Under the pieces are notes generated by a model. The model saw nothing but the letters and a program-made list of their open reading frames with translations, did no database searches and was not told where the DNA came from. Shown here piece after piece: positions 8,203 through 14,092 of a stretch of 14,092 nucleotides of DNA (positions are counted from its first letter, which is position 1; each line of letters starts with the position of its first letter). Made by a program: the position numbers and the translations under genes. The DNA is taken from the NCBI GenBank assembly GCA_003480425.1, contig QUJA01000053.1, positions 1-14,092 on the forward strand. The letters run 5' to 3'. Source of the stretch: Firmicutes bacterium AM31-12AC. Lineage in GTDB: Bacteria > Bacillota > Clostridia > Lachnospirales > Lachnospiraceae.

Positions 8203-8886
8203 TGCCTTACCTCCTGATTCCATATATATCCAAGTCCTCTGATATTCTTTATATAGACCGGTGCAGCCGGATTGTCTTCAATTTTCTCACGGAGTCTTCT
8301 GATATTGACAGCGATTGTATTTTCATCCACAAAATCCCCTTCCAGATCAAACACATTTTCCAATATTTGTGTTTTTGAAAGAATCTGTTTCGGATTCTGA
8401 AGAAAAAAAGTCAGCATTTTCAACTCCGTTTTTGTCAGACTGATTTCACGACTCTTTATCAGGACTTTCATTTCTCCTGCGATAAATACGATATCTCCCG
8501 AAATCATCTTTCCGGCTTCCGTTTTCTCCTGTCTGCGGCGGAAATGTGCTTCTATTTTCAAAAGAAGTACCGAAAGACTAAACGGCTTTGTAATATAATC
8601 ATCTGCCCTGCTTCATATCCCATGACCTGATCCATCTCCTGATCTAGTGCTGTAAGACAAATAATGTATGTATTATAATTGCATCTCATCCACCTTACAA
8701 ATTCCAGTCCATTCCCATCCGGAAGATTCACATCACAAATGGTAACATCCACATTATTATCACTTGCAATTCTTTTCGCTTTTTTCACTGATTCTGCTGA
8801 AAAAACCTCATATCCGGATTTTTTCAGTGAGAATGTAATTCCACGATTTAAATTTTCATCATCTTCAACACGAGTATACCTGGCAT
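8199..8886 (-). pseudogene. OmpR-family response regulator, two frameshifts
   Basis: The pieces add up to a complete OmpR/PhoB regulator. The start is ATG 8886 (MPGILV), with GAGG about 10 bases upstream. The receiver then continues in another frame (VEDDENLNRG), through the phospho-acceptor in CDVNLPDGNG and LTALDQE, up to GYEAG. The expected ADDYITKPF is readable only after a second frame change. The winged-helix output domain then runs from about 8561 to the stop. Adding one base near 8868/8869 (CTCGTG-TTGAAG) and one near 8605-8608 (GCAGGGCAG) gives exactly 690 nt, 229 residues, the normal length. Both sites look like loss of one G in a short G run. As written, no functional receiver is made. 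Either the gene is decaying or the assembly has errors. Confidence 0.88.
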
Positions 8887-8906
8887 AGCATATGCACCTC
8901 TCTTTA

Positions 8907-9019
8907 TTAACTATTCATCTTAAAATGCTTCAATGCCTCCACAATTGCACTTTCTTTATCTCATCATATGTAGCCTTAGTCTCTGCAGATGTTATATCCA
9001 TATCATCAAGTTCAATATC
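8907..9019 (-). pseudogene. RlmD-type C-terminal tail remnant, internally deleted
   Basis: The minus-strand frame reads DIELDDMDITSAETKATYDE and then runs out at TGA 8930. A second frame immediately picks up KESAIVEALKHFKMNS and a stop at 8907. From memory, both strings match the C-terminal extension of clostridial 23S rRNA (uracil-5-) methyltransferase RlmD/RumA. There they normally flank about 40 residues that include a conserved QVKRKCG-type stretch. The intervening part is missing and the two ends are out of frame, so this is a scar, not a gene. The catalytic domain is absent. It ends 20 bases before the regulator start at 8886. Family assignment could not be checked here. Confidence 0.5.
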
Positions 9020-9198
9020 AACCTCGTTACTGTCATGTGAACACAATTCGTCAGTCCTATGTCGTCCTCTTGCATTTTTTCTTTGTGGTTTAAATTTAGC
9101 ACCATCTACGCTATTCTTCAAGCCCGTTTTATAAACAAAAGTCAACTGTGCAGGGTCAACATTTCCGTTTTCATCAAGTCCACCTACAATTACTTCTC
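9020..9198 (-). pseudogene. Tail of a possible site-specific recombinase, truncated
   Basis: Directly after the LanK stop, an open minus-strand frame reads REVIVGGLDENGNVDPAQ and then LTFVYKTGLKNSVDG, followed by a basic tail KPQRKNARGRHR. It continues without a stop into the RlmD-like tail. There is no plausible start or ribosome site (only a TTG at 9145), so this is the 3' end of a larger gene. The beta-strand pattern followed by a basic end resembles tails I remember from large serine recombinases on clostridial elements, but I am not certain. It could instead be the end of another mobile-element protein. Fusion to a 3' rlmD-like sequence would suit an element integrated there. Confidence 0.35.
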
Positions 9199-10563
9199 TT
9201 ATAATGGTAACTTTATAGTAACTTTGGCACCTTTGGTTTCTGTGGAATTATCTAGCAGAAGTTTTCCTTTATGCTGTTTTATAATGATATCAACAATATA
9301 TAAACCCATTCCATAATGAAGTTTAGAGCTCCTACTTTGGTCTGCCATATAGAAACGTTCTTTTGCGTGATCCAATGCCTCTTGCGAAAAGCCACAGCCA
9401 CAGTCTGTAATACAGATATTCAAGTAATTGTCCTTGCTATCTACATCTATATATAATGTAGAGTTTTCAGGCGAGTACTCTAAAGAATTTGAAACCAAAT
9501 TCATCAATGCTCGTTCCAGTAACATTCTATCCCCAGTTATATTCTGTGGGAAATTATGCTGTGTCTGCTGAATAACAATACCTTTATCCTTGCAAATGAT
9601 TTTTGCTTGAGATAAAATATGTGCCAAAAACTCTGGCAATTTAATATCTTCCATTTGTAATTGATAACCGGCAGTCGTTTTAGATATATCAATCAAAATT
9701 TTTATGTACTGTTTCATCTGTTCAGAACTACTCATTGCATACGATAAATATAGCTTTTGTTCTTCGTCAAGTTCTGTTTCATCTAACAAATCAATGTTCC
9801 CTTGCACAACAGTTAATGGAGTTTTCAAATCATGGGCGAGAGAAGCAATTTGTTCTCTTTGTAATTTTTCACTTCTCCACTGTTTTTCTAATGACTCTTT
9901 TAAGCTGTTCCGCATGCTGTCAAAAGATATAATCACGTTTTCAAATTCCAATATTTTAGAATGTCCGATAGTAAAATCTAAGTTTTGATTTTCAATTTCT
10001 TTGGTAGCTTCTAAAATAGGTGTCAATTCTTTTCTCAGCTCTTTAGCAAAATGAACAGTCAGATAAACACATACCCCTAAGCTGCTTATAGTGATTAAAG
10101 AAATCATCATAATTTCTGGGGACGGTAAATACTGATTAAATTGTGCATTTAAATATTGAGAACCTATAACATACTGTAAAACAATATATTCATCATCTCG
10201 AGTAATGAAAATAAACTGTGTTTTACCACTTGTATCCATGAACCCCGTTTTAGCAAACATTAAAGCCTTTTCTTTTTCTTCTTCACTCATATTCGTATCT
10301 ATGTATCCATAGTTTTTAGTTAATCGAAGAAATTTAGTTCCAGTAGGAAAATGTATATCTGATACATTTGGTGTTGCAGTTAGTATCGGTACTAAAGCTT
10401 TCGTTTGCCGTTCGTTATTATCTGCAAGTGTTACAAGCCCTATACTGGAAGCAAACATCATACAGGCAAAAGGGACGACAACGGACAAGCATAGTCCGCC
10501 AAGTAGACAAACAAGAAATTTATAAAAAATTCTTGTAAGTGATGTTTTCATTTTTATTCCCAT
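9199..10563 (-). CDS. lanK: LanK/NisK-like sensor histidine kinase
   Basis: This is a 454-residue membrane kinase. Helix 1 is at about 14-45 and helix 2 at about 151-173, with an extracellular domain of about 105 residues between them. It then has a HAMP-like linker and a HisKA domain with H244 (SLAHDLKTPLT). The HATPase has an N box (LMNLVSNSLEYS), G1 DCGCG (387-391) and G2 GMGLYIVD (418-425). All catalytic motifs are intact. It follows the regulator gene with an overlap if the first ATG (10563) is used. The ATG at 10551, 2 bases past the regulator stop, is an equal alternative (450 aa). With the LanFEG genes upstream it most likely senses a lantibiotic or related cationic peptide, as in SpaK/NisK or C. 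difficile CprK. The ligand is not known. Confidence 0.88.
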   Translation of the reverse strand: MGIKMKTSLTRIFYKFLVCLLGGLCLSVVVPFACMMFASSIGLVTLADNNERQTKALVPILTATPNVSDIHFPTGTKFLRLTKNYGYIDTNMSEEEKEKALMFAKTGFMDTSGKTQFIFITRDDEYIVLQYVIGSQYLNAQFNQYLPSPEIMMISLITISSLGVCVYLTVHFAKELRKELTPILEATKEIENQNLDFTIGHSKILEFENVIISFDSMRNSLKESLEKQWRSEKLQREQIASLAHDLKTPLTVVQGNIDLLDETELDEEQKLYLSYAMSSSEQMKQYIKILIDISKTTAGYQLQMEDIKLPEFLAHILSQAKIICKDKGIVIQQTQHNFPQNITGDRMLLERALMNLVSNSLEYSPENSTLYIDVDSKDNYLNICITDCGCGFSQEALDHAKERFYMADQSRSSKLHYGMGLYIVDIIIKQHKGKLLLDNSTETKGAKVTIKLPL

Positions 10564-11213
10564 CTATAACCTATCCCCCAAACTGTTACGATTGGCTGAA
10601 CACCCGTTTTCTCAAACTTTGACCTTATATTTTTTATATGTGTCGAGATTGTAGAACTATCGCTTTCTCCATAAAGGGAAAATGTAGCTTCGTATATTTG
10701 TTCCTTTGAAAAAACCTGTCCTTTGTTACTAGCAAGATACTCACAAATCAGATATTCACTTTTCGTTAAAGGCACTGGTATATTATCTACCCGTAATTCT
10801 TTTGCAGATAAATCAATTTTTATCCGGTCAAATGTAAGAGCTATATGTCGTTCTCGGTGTTCGCGGCGTAAGTGGGCATTTACTCTTGCCCGTAATTCTG
10901 TAATACGGAATGGTTTTGTCAAATAGTCATCTGCTCCTAATCCAAGACCGAATGTAATATCATTTTCCATTGTCTTAGCAGTCAGAAAGAGGATAGGACA
11001 GTCCACTAATGAACGGATTTTATCACAATAAGAAAACCCGTCTATATCTGGCATCATAATGTCCAGTATAATCAAGTCATATCTGTTAAGTTTATCAAGA
11101 GGAACCTGTGCGGCGGACGTATAGACTGTAACTAAATGTCCGTCCTTTTGCAGTCCATTTTTCACAAGTTCTAAAATAGGTCGTTCATCATCAATCATAA
11201 GGATTGTTGCCAT
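10554..11213 (-). CDS. lanR: LanR/NisR-like OmpR-family response regulator
   Basis: This intact 219-residue regulator has a receiver domain with the acidic pair D8-D9, phospho-acceptor D51 (LIILDIMMPDIDG), T78 (FLTAK) and K100 (DDYLTKPF). A winged-helix DNA-binding domain follows from about 125 to the end, finishing in TVWGIGYRWE. I use ATG 11213, which has AGGAGG 7 bases upstream. The frame extends back to 11279 but without a ribosome site. It is encoded just before the kinase and probably activates the LanFEG promoter at 13775-13811, where an 11-base-spaced direct repeat is present. It resembles SpaR/NisR, VanR and CprR; the LanFEG neighbours favour the lantibiotic group, and no vanHAX-type genes are seen. 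Confidence 0.9.
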   Translation of the reverse strand: MATILMIDDERPILELVKNGLQKDGHLVTVYTSAAQVPLDKLNRYDLIILDIMMPDIDGFSYCDKIRSLVDCPILFLTAKTMENDITFGLGLGADDYLTKPFRITELRARVNAHLRREHRERHIALTFDRIKIDLSAKELRVDNIPVPLTKSEYLICEYLASNKGQVFSKEQIYEATFSLYGESDSSTISTHIKNIRSKFEKTGVQPIVTVWGIGYRWE

Positions 11214-11235
11214 AGTATCGCCTCCTAGCTTTTTT

Positions 11236-11244
11236 AGTATATCA
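11236..11244 (-). promoter_or_regulatory. Extended -10 promoter for lanRK
   Basis: On the minus strand TGATATACT contains an extended -10 (TG, one base, TATACT) about 23 bases upstream of the regulator start. There is no clear -35, which is usual when the extended motif is present. This would let the regulator and kinase be made independently of the LanFEG promoter. Confidence 0.5.
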
Positions 11245-11275
11245 TAACCCATAAAGGCAGAAAAACAAAAATCGG

Positions 11276-11533
11276 TCATTGACGCTTTGCAATATAGTAG
11301 CGGTCATTTATCTGTACTGCAACGGCTTCGGTCTTTTCTGTACCATGAATTTCATAAATATCTTTGTAAATCCATTGTTCCCGATGTTGTCCGGCGTTTT
11401 CCCCATACCAGTCAATTTTTCTTAGTTCCTCCTTTGACAAAGGAATTTTTGTTTCTGCATTAAATATGACATTTTCCGCAAGAATACCAATGTAACTTCC
11501 CAATTCATTATTTGATACAGTATCAGAAGTTAC
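11276..11533 (-). pseudogene. C-terminal fragment of an unidentified protein
   Basis: Between lanG and lanR a minus-strand frame is open from just after TAA (11534-11536) to TGA at 11276. It encodes about 85 residues. The sequence is soluble and looks like a real protein, with IPLSKEELRKIDWYGENA and later WIYKDIYEIHGTEKTEAVAV, ending YYIAKRQ. The only candidate start is TTG 11503, which lacks a ribosome site, and no signal peptide or helix is present. It appears to be the C-terminal part of a larger, possibly exported protein whose 5' end has been lost. An alternative frame just upstream (MMILSNF then a stop) does not join it. I do not recognise the family. Its position inside an immunity operon is where an accessory gene such as lanI can occur, but nothing supports that identity. 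Confidence 0.5.
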
Positions 11534-11550
11534 TTAATATCATCATTTTT

Positions 11551-12294
11551 TTACTCATTTTCTTTTGCTCCTTCCCATCTCTGAAACCACACTAAGCTTA
11601 TGATAAACAGCACTACTGTAAAAACCAGCATGAGTATAAAACCTAGTTGAAATTCGGGTAAGTTAGAATGAAACTGCCCCTCATTAACATATCTTAAAAC
11701 ACAATAATCCATAAATCGTACACCCCAGCCCCACGGCAGGAATTTCCAGATAAAATCTCCAAGTCCTGTAACTAGCAATGCAGATAATAAACTTCCTACA
11801 ATACCTATGCCCATAGATACACTTTTGCCTAAACTGAAACCAACAGGTATGGAAATAAGATAAAGTGGTATTACAGACAATATCAACATAATAAGAGGTT
11901 TTATATAAAACGAAAATGGCATAACTGGATAGAGTACGGCAAACAAGAAAATACAAAGTATTGTTGCAAAGGTTGCTAAAACGATAAGATATACTAATTT
12001 TCCGATATATACCGCTATACGTGAACGGATCGTACCTAAGATTAACTGAAAATGACCTGCTCCATTTTCTAGTTCGACTATCATACCTACAACGATACCA
12101 ATAACAAATGGAAAAATAATTGCTAACACCTCTAAAAAGGTCGTTACATTTGTCATCTCACTCCAACCGGATATATGAAAATATCCTGCAAAAACACCAG
12201 CTCCTATTAACGGAAAAAGCACATGGACTAAAAGTAATGGTGTATGTCTGCTTTTAAGCCATTCTGCTTGAAAACATCTGATAATACTAAACAT
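11551..12294 (-). CDS. lanG: LanG-like lantibiotic-immunity ABC permease
   Basis: This is a 247-residue polytopic membrane protein with about six helices. It starts FSIIRCFQAEWLKSRHTPLL, the typical N-terminus of ABC-2 permeases of the LanE/LanG (MutG/SpaG) group. The cytoplasmic segment MIVELENGAGHFQLILG, just after helix 2, matches the conserved coupling region of this group. AGGAGG lies 7 bases before the ATG. The start codon shares one base with the lanE stop (TAATG), indicating translational coupling. With LanE it forms the membrane part of an exporter that expels lantibiotics from the membrane to the medium. It is the last gene before the orphan fragment at 11276. Confidence 0.88.
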   Translation of the reverse strand: MFSIIRCFQAEWLKSRHTPLLLVHVLFPLIGAGVFAGYFHISGWSEMTNVTTFLEVLAIIFPFVIGIVVGMIVELENGAGHFQLILGTIRSRIAVYIGKLVYLIVLATFATILCIFLFAVLYPVMPFSFYIKPLIMLILSVIPLYLISIPVGFSLGKSVSMGIGIVGSLLSALLVTGLGDFIWKFLPWGWGVRFMDYCVLRYVNEGQFHSNLPEFQLGFILMLVFTVVLFIISLVWFQRWEGAKENE

Positions 12295-13037
12295 TAAAGA
12301 ACCTCCTGCTTTATAAAAGATTTTGCCGTTGACTTTGAAATTGTATATAGTAAAAGCAATGACAAGCAGATTGTCATAATAACCAACGGTAAAGGAGTTG
12401 ATAAAGCACTTCCTGTTACTGATTCTCCATTCGGTAATATTCCTAATGTGGGAACCATAAGGCGAGTAACCCAGCTATAAGGACATATGAACCAAAAACT
12501 TGTATTTGCCCCTAATGTTCCCAACATAAAGCTCATTCCAACATTTAATATGAGAGTGGCAAATACACCCACTTTTTTTGTAAACCACAAGCATAATGGA
12601 ATATTCCATATACTTGCCAGAATAATGCAAAGTGTTCCGAACAATGCCTGCATTGGGCTAATTGTCATAGGTATATCAAAAATGTGTTGAATGATAAAAC
12701 CACCTGCAACATTGCATAACATCAAAATTGTATTTGCAAGTACAATGTATATTATACAAGTGATTATTTTTGCATACCATACTTTTTTTAAGTCAACAGG
12801 CAATGACAAAATTGCTCTAAATTTTAATTTGCCGTTATCTCTTTGAATTATCAAAATAGATAATAGCGTTAAACAACCAGGATATAAGAATACATACCAC
12901 CAGTTATACGAATTTTGTTGATACCACATAGGAGTAAGTACATTCAGACATAAAGTTAGTATAGGAGCTAACCATACTAATTTTTTTGCGAATGTATTTT
13001 TATGTTTTAAATATTCAGAGGATATATAATTTTTCAT
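12294..13037 (-). CDS. lanE: LanE-like lantibiotic-immunity ABC permease
   Basis: This is a 247-residue membrane protein with about six predicted helices. Its N-terminus, MKNYISSEYLKHKNTFAKKL, is the hallmark opening of MutE/SpaE/LanE permeases. A cytoplasmic loop with LIIQRDNGKLKFRAILSLP follows helix 2; the position and the acidic/NGK pattern match the sister LanG and this family. AGGAGG is placed 9 bases upstream of the ATG. It starts one base after the LanF stop and overlaps LanG by one base, so lanFEG is one tightly coupled operon. It should pair with LanG in a heterodimer driven by two LanF copies. The two permeases are the same length and probably arose by duplication. Confidence 0.88.
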   Translation of the reverse strand: MKNYISSEYLKHKNTFAKKLVWLAPILTLCLNVLTPMWYQQNSYNWWYVFLYPGCLTLLSILIIQRDNGKLKFRAILSLPVDLKKVWYAKIITCIIYIVLANTILMLCNVAGGFIIQHIFDIPMTISPMQALFGTLCIILASIWNIPLCLWFTKKVGVFATLILNVGMSFMLGTLGANTSFWFICPYSWVTRLMVPTLGILPNGESVTGSALSTPLPLVIMTICLSLLLLYTISKSTAKSFIKQEVL

Positions 13038-13038
13038 T

Positions 13039-13740
13039 TTATCGTTCCTCCTGTGATTTCCTTACAACTTCTACAAACAGATTTTCTAAATTTTCATCTT
13101 TATTCATCTGTCCTTCATATCCTAAAATACCATTTGAAATGATACCAATATCATCAGCGATAAGCTGAACCTCTGATAGAATATGACTGGATAGAATAAC
13201 AGTAATCCCTTTAGAGGGAAAAGAACGAATAAGAGAACGTAATTCTTGTATGCCGATAGGGTCTAATCCATTTGTCGGCTCATCTAAAATCAACAATTTG
13301 GGACTATTCAACAAAGCGATAGCTATTCCCAAACGTTGTTTCATTCCCATTGAAAATTGTCCAGCTTTTTTCCTTCCTGTATTTTGCAAATCTACCATTT
13401 TTAAAACTTTATCTATTCGGGTTTTAGGAATATTTAGTAATTTTGCACGGACTTCTAAATTTTCTACTGCGGAAAGATTTTCATAAAGTGGAGGAGTTTC
13501 AATCAAAGCTCCTATCTGTTCTAAATCTTTTCTGTTCCATTCATGTCCATTAAAAAGAACTTTACCGCTAGTAGGACGGAGCATACCCGTAATCATTTTC
13601 AAAGTGGTAGATTTTCCAGCACCATTTGGACCGAGTAGCCCATATATTGAATTTTCACGGACAGTTATAGATATATTATTCACTGCCTTTTGCTTTTTGA
13701 AATCTTTACATAGGTTATTTGTTTTTAAAATTGCTTTCAT
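13039..13740 (-). CDS. lanF: LanF-like lantibiotic-immunity ABC ATPase
   Basis: This is a 233-residue ATPase with Walker A GPNGAGKST (37-45), signature FSMGMKQR (129-136), Walker B LLILDEP (149-155), D-loop NGLD and H186 (SSHILSE). The Q-loop glutamine is replaced by glutamate in ALIETPPLY (E81). This 'E-loop' is a known mark of LanF immunity ATPases and their bacitracin-type relatives, and supports peptide export for self-protection. AAGGAAAGGG lies about 11 bases upstream of the ATG, a little far; the nearer upstream ATG is out of frame. It is the first gene of lanFEG, with a promoter at 13775-13811. No lantibiotic precursor, modification or export gene (lanA/B/C/M/T) is in the window, so this looks like a stand-alone resistance operon. 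Confidence 0.93.
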   Translation of the reverse strand: MKAILKTNNLCKDFKKQKAVNNISITVRENSIYGLLGPNGAGKSTTLKMITGMLRPTSGKVLFNGHEWNRKDLEQIGALIETPPLYENLSAVENLEVRAKLLNIPKTRIDKVLKMVDLQNTGRKKAGQFSMGMKQRLGIAIALLNSPKLLILDEPTNGLDPIGIQELRSLIRSFPSKGITVILSSHILSEVQLIADDIGIISNGILGYEGQMNKDENLENLFVEVVRKSQEER

Positions 13741-13774
13741 AATTGTTCATACCCTTTCCTTATTTTTTAGTTAA

Positions 13775-13811
13775 AGTATAAAAAGCAAAATTAAAGATTT
13801 TATGAAGATTT
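13775..13811 (-). promoter_or_regulatory. lanFEG promoter with 11-bp direct repeat (LanR box)
   Basis: On the minus strand AAATCTT occurs at 13811-13805 and again at 13800-13794, a spacing of exactly 11 bases (one helical turn). The -10 TATACT follows at 13780-13775, leaving 13 bases between. The repeat therefore covers the -35 position and no good -35 hexamer exists. This is the known layout for activation by OmpR-family regulators such as SpaR/NisR and VanR, so LanR is the likely activator. The transcription start would lie about 30 bases before the lanF ATG. Confidence 0.6.
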
Positions 13812-13833
13812 CAAAATATTATATTTTAATCTA

Positions 13834-13884
13834 GCCGTAGCGTGTAACTTGCAATAAATGCAAAATAAAGCTACGGCATTTTTT
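13834..13884 (+). terminator. Nested hairpin terminator pointing rightward
   Basis: GCCGTAGC (13834-13841) and GCTACGGC (13870-13877) form a perfect 8-pair stem. A second stem inside it, TTGCA/TGCAA, closes an ATAAA loop. Six T (13879-13884) follow on the plus strand only. There is no intact plus-strand gene to its left for over 10 kb, so it is either a relic or a block to antisense transcription. On the minus strand it would still fold in RNA arriving from the right, just upstream of the lanF promoter. Confidence 0.6.
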
Positions 13885-13892
13885 GATTTATC

Positions 13893-13955
13893 CTACAATC
13901 TTCCAGTTGCAAGAGCTAAGAAGCCCGTACACAATCGTTTCAATATCTTTTTCAT
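13893..13955 (-). pseudogene. Signal-peptide stub of a lost surface protein
   Basis: A 20-codon ORF, MKKILKRLCTGFLALATGRL, ends at TAG 13893. AAAGGAG lies 11 bases upstream of ATG 13955; an in-frame ATG at 13976 has no ribosome site. The sequence is a textbook Sec signal start, with a basic n-region and then a hydrophobic core, cut off before any cleavage site. From memory it resembles the start of Cna-B-type sortase-anchored adhesins carried by clostridial integrative elements (MKKIIKR..GFLAL..). The rest of the gene is absent. It could also be a short leader peptide upstream of lanFEG, but the signal character and abrupt end favour a truncation. Confidence 0.4.
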
Positions 13956-13983
13956 AATTCTAAATGCTCCTTTCATTTTGGGT

Positions 13984-14030
13984 AAAAAAACCTGCTAACA
14001 AAAGTCAAGTACTTTTAAGCAGGTTTTTTT
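13984..14030. terminator. Bidirectional intrinsic terminator
   Basis: Thirteen-base perfect arms (seven A plus CCTGCT at 13984-13996, and AGCAGG plus seven T at 14018-14030) enclose an inner AAAAGT/ACTTTT stem. U runs are present on both strands. It isolates the region to its left from whatever lies to its right and sits just upstream of the signal-peptide stub. Confidence 0.85.
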
Positions 14031-14066
14031 AATTATTTCCTTAATCTATTTTTGTGTACAACAAGA

Positions 14067-14088
14067 AGACTGGCGTTATTTCCAGTCT
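14067..14088. repeat. Inverted repeat at the window edge
   Basis: AGACTGG (14067-14073) and CCAGTCT (14082-14088) form a 7-pair stem with an 8-base loop. The window ends four bases later, so any T run or adjoining gene cannot be seen. It may be a terminator or part of a larger element. Confidence 0.4.
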
Positions 14089-14092
14089 GTAT

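Noticed and set aside
8199..8561. The output domain of the frameshifted regulator as a separate DNA-binding protein
   Set aside because: The only start is TTG within a receiver-domain sequence, with no ribosome site; the preceding frame continues the same regulator once a single base is restored.
3665..8886. BceRS-BceAB bacitracin-type module
   Set aside because: The kinase has a ~65-residue extracellular loop rather than a minimal one, and the permease has two FtsX halves with two large outer domains instead of the ten-helix, one-loop BceB plan.
9199..11213. Possible VanRS vancomycin-resistance regulator pair
   Set aside because: The kinase and regulator are of the same broad type, but the linked genes are LanFEG, and no vanH, ligase, vanX or vanY gene is present.

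Overview
The window looks like a low-GC Clostridia chromosome, most likely Lachnospiraceae of the Blautia/Dorea/Ruminococcus type. This is inferred from strong AGGAGG ribosome sites, AT-rich intergenic DNA with U-tailed hairpins, and the style of the KtrAB, MacB-like and LanFEG-like proteins. Nearly everything is on the minus strand. No tRNA, rRNA or CRISPR array was seen.

Layout from left to right. (1) 11-2292: a potassium-uptake operon transcribed right to left. It holds a TrkH/KtrB channel, a KtrA/TrkA gating subunit and a 42-residue membrane peptide, and ends at a hairpin terminator. (2) 2293-3660: a decayed patch with the C-terminal remnant of an ABC-2 permease on the plus strand, its terminator, and a short XRE regulator on the minus strand. 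(3) 3665-8886: a peptide-export style module of MacB-like permease, LolD-like ATPase, histidine kinase and OmpR-type response regulator. The regulator needs two separate one-base corrections to read through, so it is broken or carries sequence errors. (4) 8907-9198: a short chimeric scar. It appears to join a recombinase-like tail to an internally deleted RlmD-type C-terminal tail. (5) 9199-13740: a second, intact module of LanK-like kinase, LanR-like regulator, an orphan protein fragment, and LanG, LanE and LanF. (6) 13741-14092: the LanF promoter with a direct repeat spaced one helical turn, two strong terminator hairpins, and a 20-residue signal-peptide stub.

How it fits together. The right half reads as a lantibiotic self-protection or resistance cassette (two-component system plus LanFEG transporter, comparable to SpaRK/SpaFEG or the C. 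difficile Cpr system) with no lantibiotic biosynthesis gene in view. It lies between fragments that look like leftovers of an integrative element, which suggests arrival by horizontal transfer. The left neighbour is an unrelated two-component/ABC module whose regulator is frameshifted. The most unusual points are the scar at the junction, the two frameshifts in one regulator, the E-loop LanF with a 11-bp direct-repeat operator, and the cluster of truncated genes around the cassette.
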